A stretch of DNA of 64,000 bases from Pseudomonadales bacterium (lineage in GTDB: Bacteria > Pseudomonadota > Gammaproteobacteria > Pseudomonadales > Pseudohongiellaceae): the NCBI GenBank assembly GCA_024234325.1, contig JACKOJ010000003.1, positions 186,001 to 250,000 of the forward strand, read 5' to 3'. Every line of letters begins with the position of its first letter. Positions within the stretch are counted from its first letter, which is position 1. Positions 25,741-35,450 of the stretch are shown here, piece after piece. The notes below the pieces were generated by a model. It was not told the DNA's origin. It searched no databases and saw nothing but the letters and a program-made list of their open reading frames with translations. The translations under genes were made by a program, and so were the position numbers.

Positions 25741-26301
25741 ATGACGCCAAGAGAAAAGAAAATTCTGATGCTTGCTGCCGCCGTCGGTGTTGTCTTCGCT
25801 GCAACACAGGGCTTCCCCGCAGTGCGTGAGACTCTTGCGGAGCGCGACGCGCAGATCGAGCAACTGGCCTTGGAAGTCGAGCGTGAACAACGACTGATAG
25901 AGGACGCGGGGCAATGGCAGGAACGCCGCATGGAGGTGGAGTCACGTAGCGACTCCTTGCGAGAAGAGCTGTTCCAGGACAGCTCCATTCCGTTGATCAG
26001 CGCGAACGTCCAGCGTCTGGTGCGAGACTATGCGAACCAGACAGAGGTAACGATCACGTCCACCAAACTTGCAGAATCCATGCAAACGGACGGCTGGCTT
26101 CTGGTAGAGCAGGAGCTTTCGATCCTGACAACGAATCAGAACAACATTCTGCGTTTCCTGAATCGCATAGAGGCTTCACACCCGAGACTGGCGGTCAATG
26201 CATTCAGCATTCGTCGAAACCGCAACCAGTATGCAGGAACGGTTACCGTGGTCGGCTTCAGTAGAACGGCATCTGCCAATGGTAGTGGGGAGGCAGACTG
26301 A
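25741..26301 (+). CDS. gspM: Type II secretion protein GspM
   Basis: This 186-residue bitopic protein has a membrane helix (about 8-25), a heptad-rich coiled coil (28-75) and a periplasmic domain. This is the GspM/PilO layout that partners GspL in the inner-membrane platform. It starts 4 bp after gspL and its stop overlaps the start of gspE. Sequence identity alone would be weak; position supports the call. Confidence 0.78.
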   Translation: MTPREKKILMLAAAVGVVFAATQGFPAVRETLAERDAQIEQLALEVEREQRLIEDAGQWQERRMEVESRSDSLREELFQDSSIPLISANVQRLVRDYANQTEVTITSTKLAESMQTDGWLLVEQELSILTTNQNNILRFLNRIEASHPRLAVNAFSIRRNRNQYAGTVTVVGFSRTASANGSGEAD

Positions 26302-27761
26302 TGAGCGCAGCGATCATTACCCTGCCCGTTTTCAGCCAGTTACTGGAGCCGGAGGGAATCGCGCCCGCACAGAACTTCGATGAATCTGCCACGCTGGTGT
26401 ACAACACACTACCGAGCATCGAACTGCGGGCAAAAATTCGTTTCATTATTGGCGCCATGGTCCATTTCCGTCAGGCGCGTGGTGATGAAGTGACGCGTCT
26501 GATGAAGTTCTGGCGTGCAGAACTGTCGCCACAGATCGATCAGACGGAAGAGGTGTTTGTCTCCGGGTTTGAAGACGACGAAGAGTTGAAGGACCTGGCG
26601 TCGGAAGCGCCGGTGATCCGGCTGGTGAATCACCTGTTCGCGAGGGCGATGGATTTGAACGCCAGCGATATTCACTTCGAGCCTAACGAAGATTATCTGG
26701 ATGTGCGCTGCCGTGTCGATGGCATCATGACGCGTATCGAGCGCCTTCCCATCAAGATTCACACGGCGGTTGCCTCGCGACTGAAACTGATGGCGAAGCT
26801 CGATATTGGCGAGAAACGTCTGCCGCAGGACGGTCGCATCGATTCGCGTATTGGCAACAAGCAGCTCGACATGCGTGTCTCTACCTTGCCGGGTGTTCAC
26901 GGCGAGTCAGTGGTGCTGCGTATCCTGGATCGCAGTGATACCGCTGTCAGTCTGCAGCAGCTCGGTATGCCCGAGGCAATTCTGGGCAAGTATCAGCACT
27001 TGATCACGCAACCTCACGGCATGATTCTGATTACCGGCCCGACGGGCAGTGGTAAAACGACGACGCTGTATGCCACGCTGGAGAAGATCAACAGCGAGAA
27101 GCACAAGATCATCACCGTGGAAGATCCGGTGGAATACCAACTGGATGGCATCACCCAGATTCAGGTGAACAGCAGCATTGGTCTGAATTTCGCTGCCGGT
27201 TTGCGCTCCATTGTCCGCCAGGACCCCGATGTGCTGATGGTGGGTGAGATTCGCGACCATGAAACGGCGGAGATCGCCATTGAATCTGCTCTCACCGGTC
27301 ACCTGGTGTTCTCGACGCTGCACACCAACGACGCCGCCGGCGCCGTCACGCGTCTGCAGGACATGGGGGTTGAGGGATATCTGATCAGCTCAAGTCTGCT
27401 GGCGATACAGGCACAGCGTCTCGTGCGTAGAATCTGTACCGACTGCAAGGTTGAGCAGGCGCTATCGCCAGATGAGGCCGCTGTTCTTGAGATCGATGCC
27501 AGTGATTACCCCGTGCTCTATCGTGGCACTGGATGTGAACGTTGCGGTGGCAGCGGCTACCGCGGGCGCATCGGCCTCTATGAATTGCTGGTGATGTCTG
27601 ACGCCATTCGTCACCACATTGCCAGCGGAGCAGACGCCAATGTCATCCGCGACCAGGCCATCAGCGAAGGCATGAAGACGCTGCGGCAGGATGCACTGGA
27701 GAAACTGGCCGCCGGGCTGACAACGCCGGAAGAAGTTGTGAGGGTAACGCGCGCGATATGA
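26301..27761 (+). CDS. gspE: Type II secretion ATPase GspE
   Basis: This 486-residue hexameric ATPase powers pseudopilus assembly. Walker A GPTGSGKT is near residue 246, the Asp box (ITVEDPVEY) and Walker B-like DVLMVGEIRD follow, and the His box is HTND. A zinc-binding domain has CTDC and CERC near residues 379 and 412. The N-terminal domain is short, consistent with binding one GspL-type partner. It overlaps gspM (one base) and gspF (four bases). Confidence 0.95.
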   Translation: MSAAIITLPVFSQLLEPEGIAPAQNFDESATLVYNTLPSIELRAKIRFIIGAMVHFRQARGDEVTRLMKFWRAELSPQIDQTEEVFVSGFEDDEELKDLASEAPVIRLVNHLFARAMDLNASDIHFEPNEDYLDVRCRVDGIMTRIERLPIKIHTAVASRLKLMAKLDIGEKRLPQDGRIDSRIGNKQLDMRVSTLPGVHGESVVLRILDRSDTAVSLQQLGMPEAILGKYQHLITQPHGMILITGPTGSGKTTTLYATLEKINSEKHKIITVEDPVEYQLDGITQIQVNSSIGLNFAAGLRSIVRQDPDVLMVGEIRDHETAEIAIESALTGHLVFSTLHTNDAAGAVTRLQDMGVEGYLISSSLLAIQAQRLVRRICTDCKVEQALSPDEAAVLEIDASDYPVLYRGTGCERCGGSGYRGRIGLYELLVMSDAIRHHIASGADANVIRDQAISEGMKTLRQDALEKLAAGLTTPEEVVRVTRAI

Positions 27762-28966
27762 GTGCTGCCTACTACCGATATCAGGCCTACGATGCCCAGG
27801 GCAATATGCAGAGCGGTCAGCTCAATGCAGAGTCCGAACGCGAAGCCCTGAAAATTCTGCAGGGCAAGAAACTGATACCTGTGCGCATTGCCCGGGCGGA
27901 GCAGGAGGAACGCAAGGGGCTTAGTGGCAGGCGCCTCAAGGGGCGCGACCTGCTTGATTTCACCACTGGGCTGTGCACGCTGATGGAAGCCCGTGTCCCG
28001 CTGGACAAGGCCCTGCGTCTACTCGAAGGTGTCACGGAGTCCCCGGCCATGCGCCAGCTCGTCGTGACCATGCGTCGTGATGTAAAGGAGGGCAAGAGCC
28101 TGGCGGAGGCGATGGAGACACGCCCCGATGTATTTTCCCGGATGTACGTCAACATTGTGCGGGCGGGCGAGGAAGGAGGCATACTGCATCAGCTTCTCCC
28201 GGGTCTGGCGGATTATCTCGAAACCAGTGCACGCAACCGCCAGGCAATTCTGTCCGCCATGATTTATCCGATTGTGCTGCTGGTGACCGGCGTGATTTCG
28301 GTATTTTTGCTGCTGGCGTTTGTCATCCCCCAGTTCGCTATCATGTTTGAAGATGCGGGCACTGAAATTCCCGCATCCGCGGCTTTTCTGCTGGCCCTGA
28401 GCGAGGGCATTCAGAGCTACGGCTATCTGTTCATCCTGATGATTGTCGGGGTCGTGTTCTGGTGGCGATGGCTTGATCAGGACCCGGCGCGAAAGTTGCG
28501 CAAGGACGCCTCCCTGCTCTCGCTGCCCTTACTGGGGCACCTGCTGCTGTACAAGGACTGCGCAGTATTTGCACGTACCCTTGGGTCACTGCTTGAGGCC
28601 GGTATCCCCTTGATTCGCGCCCTGCGCGTGTCGCGGGAAGTTGTCGGCAATACCGACATTGCCCGGCATCTGGAGCAGGTGGAGGACGACGTGAGGTCCG
28701 GTGCGGGCCTGGGAATATCACTCGAAAAGACAAACCGCTTCCCCACGCTGCTTCATCAACTGGTGACAGTGGGAGAGGAATCGGGTCGTACAGGCAATAT
28801 TCTTTTGAAAACGGCGGCGAGTTTCGACACTCAGGTCAAGAACCAGATGTCGAGCCTGGTGGCTGCCCTGCAACCGGCACTGATCCTGTTTCTGGGCATC
28901 GCGGTCGGTGGCATTACCATTACCATGTTGTCGGCGGTGTTCAGCATGAACACCGTGGATTTCTAA
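27758..28966 (+). CDS. gspF: Type II secretion inner-membrane protein GspF
   Basis: This 402-residue platform protein has two repeated cytoplasmic helical domains and three membrane helices (about 170-195, 220-240 and 370-395). Typical stretches are FTTGLCTLMEARVPLDKAL, AGEEGG and the end MLSAVFSMNT. It overlaps gspE by four bases, indicating coupled translation. Confidence 0.94.
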   Translation: MSAAYYRYQAYDAQGNMQSGQLNAESEREALKILQGKKLIPVRIARAEQEERKGLSGRRLKGRDLLDFTTGLCTLMEARVPLDKALRLLEGVTESPAMRQLVVTMRRDVKEGKSLAEAMETRPDVFSRMYVNIVRAGEEGGILHQLLPGLADYLETSARNRQAILSAMIYPIVLLVTGVISVFLLLAFVIPQFAIMFEDAGTEIPASAAFLLALSEGIQSYGYLFILMIVGVVFWWRWLDQDPARKLRKDASLLSLPLLGHLLLYKDCAVFARTLGSLLEAGIPLIRALRVSREVVGNTDIARHLEQVEDDVRSGAGLGISLEKTNRFPTLLHQLVTVGEESGRTGNILLKTAASFDTQVKNQMSSLVAALQPALILFLGIAVGGITITMLSAVFSMNTVDF

Positions 28967-28982
28967 GCCCTGGAGTAGAACT

Positions 28983-31115
28983 GTGAAAGCGACAAGACCT
29001 CTGGCACTTCTCAGTCTGGCGATTACGCTGGCGTCCTGCAGTGCACTACCACATCGTGGCAGTTCCGTCGGCAGTAGTACGGCGAATGCAGGTGGCGCAC
29101 GCGCCCAGACCAATGCCGTGACACCGTCCATGACGATGGAAGTGGCGCAGGAGGATACGCAGAACAACGCGCGTCAGGCGCTCATCGATGAGATCAACCG
29201 CGATGGCAATCGTGGCAGTAGTGGCGGTTACCGGGATCCGGTCCCTGCGGCCGTCACGGCAAGCACCGACAATGTTGTGGAATTGAACTACGAACAGACC
29301 GACTTGCGTGACATTCTCGAAGAGCTGGCCGACGCGGTGGACACCACCATCATTATCGACCCCAGTATTGCGGACAAGGTCAGTATTCGTACTTCGCCCA
29401 ATCGCCCGCTGACTCAGGCAGATATCTGGCCCCTTATCCGGCTGCTGACGCGTCAGGCCGGGGTGACACTGGAGCGTGCCGGCAACCTCTACTACGCTCG
29501 CAAGCAGGAAAGCAATGTACCGGTAGAAATCACCAGCCCGGATAATCTGGGCAGCACGACGGCGAACGTGGTCATGCAGGTGACTCCCCTGACCTATGTT
29601 TCCATTGCCACGGCGCTTGAACTGCTGGGGCCGTTGGTGCAGCCGGACGGCACCATGGTGCGCATCTCCAACAATACCCTGGCGATTTCGGCGACATCCT
29701 CGCAACTCAGCCGCATCAACTCTCTGCTGGAGGTGGTGGATTCCGACCCGTTCCAGAATCAGGGACTGCGACTCTATCCGCTCAATTTTGCCAGTGCAGC
29801 CGATATAGCCCAGGAACTGACAGACGTGCTGCAGTTGATTGAGGGAAGCAATCCTGCCTATCAGGTCAAGGGGCTTGAGCGCATCAATGCCATCCTCGTC
29901 ACCGCGCCGGCGAATCGCGGGTTTGAGGAAATCTCGCGCTGGGTGCAGTTGCTCGATGCCGACAGCGAGGAGCAGGCGCAGCAGTTGTTCCACTATCGGG
30001 TGAAGAATCTCACCGCGACGGAACTGGCAGAGACCCTGACCAATGTCTTCAGTCTCGACGACGATGAGGAAGCGCAACCGGCGCGGGCGGCGACGGAGCC
30101 GACACGCCTGGAGACAGTGAATATCGTCACGCCGGAAGGCAATACGGTAAGTCGCACGGTGCCGGCTTTCACCACGGCATCTGTCGGCGGTGAGCAGGCG
30201 GTGTCGGCAAATCTGAACGTCAACATCGTGGCGGATGAGGCGACGAACTCCCTGCTGATTCGCGCCAACCCGCGGGACTATCGCCAGTTGCTGTCCACCA
30301 TCAGTCAACTGGACTCCGTGCCGCTGCAGGTCATGATCAACGCGGTGATTGCGCAGATCAGCCTGACCGACGAGACGCGCTTCGGCGTGGACTGGTCCCG
30401 TGTGGCAGACAACGCCGCCACCAACAATATTTCCACCAACACGACGACCGGTTTCCTGCCGAACGGAGGCCTGGATGGGCTGCTGTTCACCAAATCCTTC
30501 CTCGACGGTGCCGCCCGGGTGGAGGCTACCCTGGAAGCGATTGCGTCAAACAATGATGTGCGCCTGCTCGCCCGCCCGTCACTGACCGTGGTGAACAATA
30601 TGGAGGGGGAGATTCAGATCGGCTCCGAGGTACCCGTGCAATCGGGCAGCACCACCACGCAGTCCGGCGACAATATCATCAGCAGCATCCAGTATCGCCC
30701 TACGGGTATTGAGCTTTACATCACGCCCCGCATCAATAATGACGGTGTTGTGAATCTCACCATTCGTCAGGTGCTGTCATCCATTCAGGAGAGCACCGGC
30801 GTTGCCAACAACCCGATTTTCGAGAATCAGGAGATCAGCACTACCGTGGTGGTGCGCGACGGCGAGAACGTGGTGCTTGGCGGGCTCATTCAGAACGCGG
30901 ACACCAACACCAATACAGGGGTTCCTGGCCTGAACAAGGTGCCGGTGCTGGGCAGCCTGTTCTCCTACCGACAGGACACGACGGAGCGCAAGGAACTGTT
31001 CATTGTGCTGCGCCCGGAGATCGTCAACCTGAATGACACGGCAGGAACGCTCTATGAAGAGATACTCAGCCGCTTTGAACTCGCCGCCGAAATGATCGAA
31101 GATGCGGGTCTGTAA
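28983..31115 (+). CDS. gspD: Type II secretion secretin GspD (lipoprotein)
   Basis: This 710-residue outer-membrane secretin starts at GTG 28983. The signal sequence ends in the lipobox LASC with Cys at residue 19, so it may be self-piloting as a lipoprotein. N0 to N3 ring domains (about 95-430) are followed by the secretin core (about 440-695), including the gate and amphipathic segments near VPVLGSLF. Ser/Thr/Asn-rich linkers flank the N-domains. It forms the exit channel for folded proteins. Confidence 0.93.
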   Translation: MKATRPLALLSLAITLASCSALPHRGSSVGSSTANAGGARAQTNAVTPSMTMEVAQEDTQNNARQALIDEINRDGNRGSSGGYRDPVPAAVTASTDNVVELNYEQTDLRDILEELADAVDTTIIIDPSIADKVSIRTSPNRPLTQADIWPLIRLLTRQAGVTLERAGNLYYARKQESNVPVEITSPDNLGSTTANVVMQVTPLTYVSIATALELLGPLVQPDGTMVRISNNTLAISATSSQLSRINSLLEVVDSDPFQNQGLRLYPLNFASAADIAQELTDVLQLIEGSNPAYQVKGLERINAILVTAPANRGFEEISRWVQLLDADSEEQAQQLFHYRVKNLTATELAETLTNVFSLDDDEEAQPARAATEPTRLETVNIVTPEGNTVSRTVPAFTTASVGGEQAVSANLNVNIVADEATNSLLIRANPRDYRQLLSTISQLDSVPLQVMINAVIAQISLTDETRFGVDWSRVADNAATNNISTNTTTGFLPNGGLDGLLFTKSFLDGAARVEATLEAIASNNDVRLLARPSLTVVNNMEGEIQIGSEVPVQSGSTTTQSGDNIISSIQYRPTGIELYITPRINNDGVVNLTIRQVLSSIQESTGVANNPIFENQEISTTVVVRDGENVVLGGLIQNADTNTNTGVPGLNKVPVLGSLFSYRQDTTERKELFIVLRPEIVNLNDTAGTLYEEILSRFELAAEMIEDAGL

Positions 31116-31191
31116 ACCGAATTCCGGGCGGCGCACCTTTGCGGGTGCCGAGCCCTCTGATACTGCGTCCCGTGATACTGAAGGAGTCACC

Positions 31192-31605
31192 ATGAATCGT
31201 CCTATCTCTACAAAGCCCACGCGCAGCCGTGGTTTCACCATCATTGAATTGCTCATCGTCATGGCCATTCTTGGCATGCTGGCGGTGATGGTTGCGCCGA
31301 ACCTGTTCAAGAAAGCGGATAGCGCACGTCAGGACGCGGCCCGTTCACAAATTTCTTCCATCGGTTCGGCACTGGCCACCTACCGTCTCGATGTGGGCCA
31401 ATACCCCGACGAGCTGGAAGGCCTGATGACGAACGATACCGGACGTTCCTCCTGGGACGGTCCGTATCTGAGCAAGGAAGTGCCTCTGGACCCCTGGGGT
31501 AACGAGTATCAGTACACCTCCAATGGCAGCAGCTACACGCTGACCTCATTCGGCGCCGATGGTCGCGCGGGCGGTGAGGACAATGACGCGGATATCAGCA
31601 ACTAG
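31192..31605 (+). CDS. gspG: Major pseudopilin GspG
   Basis: This 137-residue pseudopilin has prepilin peptidase site RG/FTIIELLIV and Glu at position 5 of the mature form. The C-terminal region has the calcium-loop pattern of GspG (SFGADGRAGGEDNDADI). AAGGAG precedes the ATG at 31192, which fixes the start. It overlaps gspH by 23 bases. Confidence 0.95.
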   Translation: MNRPISTKPTRSRGFTIIELLIVMAILGMLAVMVAPNLFKKADSARQDAARSQISSIGSALATYRLDVGQYPDELEGLMTNDTGRSSWDGPYLSKEVPLDPWGNEYQYTSNGSSYTLTSFGADGRAGGEDNDADISN

Positions 31606-32089
31606 TCCTTTCCTGTCCCGCGGCTTCACTCTGCTGGAGTTGATGGTGGTGCTCGCCATTCTGGCGATGGGCACCATGCTGCTGTTCCCCAATATCGGCA
31701 GCGTCACCGCGCGCAGCTTCACCGCGCAGGTACGCGAGGCCGGTTCGCTGCTGAACTACGCTCGGCGAACGGCCGTCGTAACCGGGCAGCCGACTACGGC
31801 CAGCTTCTATGCCGATCTGTCCGACGAGAAGGATTCCGGGGCGGTGCGTGCGTCTCCGCTATCGACCTCCACCGAGCGTAATGAACGCTGGCAGGCCAGA
31901 GGCATTGGTCTGACGTACCGGGACAGCACGGATCAGCAGCAGCCGGTGGAAGAGCATGTCGATGTCACCTTCTTTCCGGAGGGTGGCAGCACCGGGGGCG
32001 CGTTGATTCTGACACTCAATGCCCGCGAAGCTGTGATTTCCATCGATCCTTTCTCGGGGCGGGTTGAGACGGAGTATCTCGATGATTGA
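31583..32089 (+). CDS. gspH: Minor pseudopilin GspH
   Basis: This 168-residue protein has the prepilin motif SRG/FTLLELMVVLAIL and the beta-rich C-terminal domain of GspH. The ATG at 31583 lies inside the end of gspG behind GAGG. It should belong to the pseudopilus complex near the tip. Confidence 0.88.
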   Translation: MTRISATSPFLSRGFTLLELMVVLAILAMGTMLLFPNIGSVTARSFTAQVREAGSLLNYARRTAVVTGQPTTASFYADLSDEKDSGAVRASPLSTSTERNERWQARGIGLTYRDSTDQQQPVEEHVDVTFFPEGGSTGGALILTLNAREAVISIDPFSGRVETEYLDD

Positions 32090-32483
32090 TCGCTCCTGCC
32101 CTGCCCGCGCCTCTCGCCACCAGAACGGCTTCACCCTGCTGGAAGTGATGGTCGCGCTCACCATTACCGCCATGGTGCTGGGCAGCCTCTTCGCGCTGGC
32201 CACCGGCAGCAAGCAACTCGCCTTTCGTTCCAACCAGAGCCTTACCACTGCTGTCGAGGCGCGCGCCGCAGTCAATTTCGCCTTTCTGCAGAACGAATAC
32301 GGTGACGTGGAGGCAGCAATTGATAACGACCGTCTCACCATTCGAGGAGAGGATTATCTGGACCCGGTGGAACGCAAGACGCAGCCGAATACCCTGAAAC
32401 TCCAGCACTTCGAGGTGATCGACGAAGAGACCGATGAGCGTATCGAGGGGGTCCGCTGGATCAAGCTGGAGCTGCCGGAGTAG
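32082..32483 (+). CDS. gspI: Minor pseudopilin GspI
   Basis: This 133-residue prepilin-like protein has NG/FTLLEVMVALTI. The start at 32082 overlaps the end of gspH by eight bases. GspI with J and K initiates pseudopilus assembly. Length is normal for the family. Confidence 0.87.
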   Translation: MIDRSCPARASRHQNGFTLLEVMVALTITAMVLGSLFALATGSKQLAFRSNQSLTTAVEARAAVNFAFLQNEYGDVEAAIDNDRLTIRGEDYLDPVERKTQPNTLKLQHFEVIDEETDERIEGVRWIKLELPE

Positions 32484-32488
32484 TGATC

Positions 32489-33178
32489 ATGATTCCCCCG
32501 AAACAGCGAGGCTTTACCCTCATCGAGATCATTCTCTCCCTCGCGCTGACCGCGATGCTGCTCAGCCTGCTCAGCGCCGGCATGTACGGTGTGATGAATG
32601 ACTGGGAGGACGATACTTCACGTCTGGATGACAATCTCGATGAAACCGTCGCCATTCTGCAAGTGGAGCGGGCCCTGCAAGGCGCCTTTCCTCACAGTTT
32701 TCTGAACATGGACACCCTGGGTCGCTATATCTATTTTGACGGCGAGGATGACCGACTGAGCTGGGTGTCTACGGTGTCTCCGCAGCGCAGCGGCGGGCTT
32801 ATGGCCTGGCGCCTGGAGTCGGTGCCGGGCGAGGGGGTATACCTGCAACTGGCAGCAGCGATGAGCGACAACCCGGATGGGCGCTTGGAAACGTCGGAGC
32901 GCCGTCTTCTGCTGCCCCACTACACCGCCCGCTTCCGCTATCTCTATGAGGAGCTGGATTTCAGCAAGCGCTGGCGCGATGACTGGCCCGGCGTGGACCT
33001 GGCGGTGCTGCCGCTGGCCGTCCACGTGCGCCTTACTCCGGTAGACCCGGCGGACGAGCATGAGCTGGATATTGTGGCGCCAATCTACGCCAATCAGCAC
33101 CGCTCCATTCGGCCCGCCATCGGTTCCGGAAATCCCACCCCGGTCTTTCGTGCCAGCCCGCAACTGGGGGGGCAGTGA
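32489..33178 (+). CDS. gspJ: Minor pseudopilin GspJ
   Basis: This 229-residue protein has the prepilin motif QRG/FTLIEIILSLALT and a beta-rich domain with RFRYL near the C-terminus, as in GspJ. I chose the ATG at 32489, eight bases after GGAG; a GTG at 32483, overlapping the gspI stop, is an alternative. Confidence 0.88.
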   Translation: MIPPKQRGFTLIEIILSLALTAMLLSLLSAGMYGVMNDWEDDTSRLDDNLDETVAILQVERALQGAFPHSFLNMDTLGRYIYFDGEDDRLSWVSTVSPQRSGGLMAWRLESVPGEGVYLQLAAAMSDNPDGRLETSERRLLLPHYTARFRYLYEELDFSKRWRDDWPGVDLAVLPLAVHVRLTPVDPADEHELDIVAPIYANQHRSIRPAIGSGNPTPVFRASPQLGGQ

Positions 33179-33179
33179 T

Positions 33180-34226
33180 ATGCGGCAGCAACGGGGCTCG
33201 GTCATCATCATCGTGTTGTGGACCACGATTCTGCTGACCATTCTGGTGACAGTGATGGCGGGCAAGGTGCAGCTTTCGGCGCGCACCGCGTTTCACAACC
33301 GGGAGGCAGCGACGGATCTGGCTCGAATCGACAGCGCCATGAACCAGGCAGAAATGGAGCTGATCCTGGAAACCATGCAGCGGCCCATTGACTATATTCC
33401 GGAAACCGACGAGGACGGCAACTACCGGGAACCTCGCAATCGCTTCAATGGCCAGCCCCTGAGCCTGTACTACCCTGCCGGAGATGACATGGTGGTGCGT
33501 ATTTACGACCATACAGGCAAGATCAATCTCAACAATCTGCGTGCGAATGAAATGCGCCTGTTGATCGAGAAGCGTCTGGGGCCGGATGCCGACAGGCAGC
33601 AGGTAAATGAGTTGGTAGAGGCATGGAGTGACTGGACAGATCTCAATGATCAGCCGGGCATCAATGGCGCAGAGAGAGACTATTACGAATCTCTCGATCC
33701 ACCCTATTCCCCCCGCAACAACTCAGAGCTCGACAGTGTGGAAGAACTGCGTCTGATTCGGGGGTATGACGAATTGTTCAAGGACGTGAACCTGGATGCG
33801 GCCTTCACCATCTATGGCAGCACTCAGACAGTGAATCTGAACTTTGCCACACGGGAGGCGATGCAATTACTGCCCGGTCTGAATGACGAGCTGATCGAGG
33901 AAATCATCGCCTATCGCGAGCGCAAGGACTTCCGCAACAAGCCCGACGTGGGCTCCATTCTTCCTGTGGAGAATTTCGCAGAGCTGTCGCCGTGGATTGG
34001 CAACAATACCTCCAGCTATTACTCGGTGTTTGCTTACCCAAAAGCAAATTCTGCCAGTGCAGAATCTGCGGAGCAGGAATCTTCGGAAGAAGAGAGACCG
34101 GACCCGGTAACACAGGCCTATATGCAGATCATGGAAGTGAGCAGCCCTGAGCGGCGTGCCAGGGTATACAAGGTGGACCCTTATGGGCGTCTGCCGGACA
34201 CCGCACCGGCGCACCCCGAGGAATAG
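33180..34226 (+). CDS. gspK: Minor pseudopilin GspK
   Basis: This 348-residue, large minor pseudopilin has N-terminus QRG/SVIIIVLW. It lacks the Glu-5 of other pseudopilins, as GspK proteins do. The PYSPRNNSELDSVEELRLIRG segment and following SAM-like helices are typical. It follows gspJ directly and ends the operon eight bases before the convergent wzt. A Ser/Glu-rich insertion (about residues 290-305) precedes the C-terminus. Confidence 0.92.
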   Translation: MRQQRGSVIIIVLWTTILLTILVTVMAGKVQLSARTAFHNREAATDLARIDSAMNQAEMELILETMQRPIDYIPETDEDGNYREPRNRFNGQPLSLYYPAGDDMVVRIYDHTGKINLNNLRANEMRLLIEKRLGPDADRQQVNELVEAWSDWTDLNDQPGINGAERDYYESLDPPYSPRNNSELDSVEELRLIRGYDELFKDVNLDAAFTIYGSTQTVNLNFATREAMQLLPGLNDELIEEIIAYRERKDFRNKPDVGSILPVENFAELSPWIGNNTSSYYSVFAYPKANSASAESAEQESSEEERPDPVTQAYMQIMEVSSPERRARVYKVDPYGRLPDTAPAHPEE

Positions 34227-34233
34227 TTGACTC

Positions 34234-35436
34234 TCAGGTTTGCGGGCGTTCGATATCCCAGTTGATGCGCATTACTACAGACCCCACGCCCTTGTTGGAT
34301 TTGACCTTGATGAGCTTGCTGAGCTTGGTTTCATACCAGAGCAGGCCGCTGGCGTCCGCGACACCCCCGATCACATAGAATTCCCCGACGCGCATGGGCA
34401 AGGCATTGACGCGGATGCGCGCTGTGAGAATTTCTCCCTTCCTGAAGGGTCCCTTGGGAATGTCCGTGAGATCCGTGGTGAGGTAGGCAGACATGATCTC
34501 GTCCAGCGTGCGCATGAAGGCGAAGCCGAAATTGCAGACGAGATTGTCCTGAAGAATCTCGATTTTTGATTCCAGAATAATGTCGCTCAGAGGCTCCACT
34601 TCCTCGATATGTTCACCGTCGAGATTTTTCACGGTGGTGTAGATCACGCGGCAATCCTTGATCTTGCGGTCTTCCACCATGTTGATGTCGGGCACCTCAT
34701 GCGGGTCGATGGCTTTGCTGTTGCAGTAGTCCTCGTAGTGTCCGACCACCTTGTGGCTCTCACCGATCTCGCGGATGCGCCCCTTCTCCAGCCAGATCAC
34801 CGTGTCACACAGTTCCTGGACGTGGTACATGGAGTGACTGCAGAAGATCATGGTCTTGTTCTGTTTGCGGAACTCGTTCATGCGCTCGGTGCATTTTTTC
34901 TGGAACGCAATGTCGCCCACCGAGAGGGCTTCGTCGATCACCAGTACGTCCGGGTTGACCATGGTGGCGATTGAGAAGGCCAGGCGCACATACATGCCGG
35001 AGGAATAGGTTTTCACCGGGCGATCAATGAAATCCCCGAGCTCGGAGAACTCGATGATCTTCTGCTCCATCTCGGGAATGTTGTCGTCGGGAACTCCCAG
35101 CAGGGCGGCGTTCAGATAGATGTTGCGACGGCCGGTAAACTCGGGGTGGAAACCTGCGCCAAGCTCCAAAAGCGCGGCTACCTGTCCCTTGATGGAAACA
35201 TTGCCGCTACTGGGTTGCAGCGTGCCCACGAGCAGTTTCATCAGTGTGGACTTGCCCGCGCCATTGTCGCCGATGATGCCCAGGCTGCGCCCTTCGAGCA
35301 CGGAAAAGGAAATATCCTGCAGCACGTGGAAATTTTTGTGGCGCGGTTTGCGCAGCAGCAGCTCCAGCAAACGGTCCTGGGGCCGTTCGTAGATTCTGAA
35401 ATCCTTGTGCAGATTCTCGACGCTGATACTGTACAT
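34234..35436 (-). CDS. wzt: O-polysaccharide ABC exporter ATPase with C-terminal carbohydrate-binding domain
   Basis: This 400-residue protein has an ABC ATPase domain (1-240) with Walker A GDNGAGKST, signature YSSGMYVRL and Walker B VLVIDEAL. A C-terminal beta-rich extension of about 150 residues (250-400) follows. The extension is the hallmark of Wzt-type ATPases that recognise the modified end of an O-antigen chain. With the adjacent permease it would export undecaprenyl-linked polysaccharide. It is last in a minus-strand run that begins with a Crp-family regulator and type I secretion genes. Confidence 0.9.
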   Translation of the reverse strand: MYSISVENLHKDFRIYERPQDRLLELLLRKPRHKNFHVLQDISFSVLEGRSLGIIGDNGAGKSTLMKLLVGTLQPSSGNVSIKGQVAALLELGAGFHPEFTGRRNIYLNAALLGVPDDNIPEMEQKIIEFSELGDFIDRPVKTYSSGMYVRLAFSIATMVNPDVLVIDEALSVGDIAFQKKCTERMNEFRKQNKTMIFCSHSMYHVQELCDTVIWLEKGRIREIGESHKVVGHYEDYCNSKAIDPHEVPDINMVEDRKIKDCRVIYTTVKNLDGEHIEEVEPLSDIILESKIEILQDNLVCNFGFAFMRTLDEIMSAYLTTDLTDIPKGPFRKGEILTARIRVNALPMRVGEFYVIGGVADASGLLWYETKLSKLIKVKSNKGVGSVVMRINWDIERPQT

Positions 35437-35450
35437 CTATCGTTTACTCA

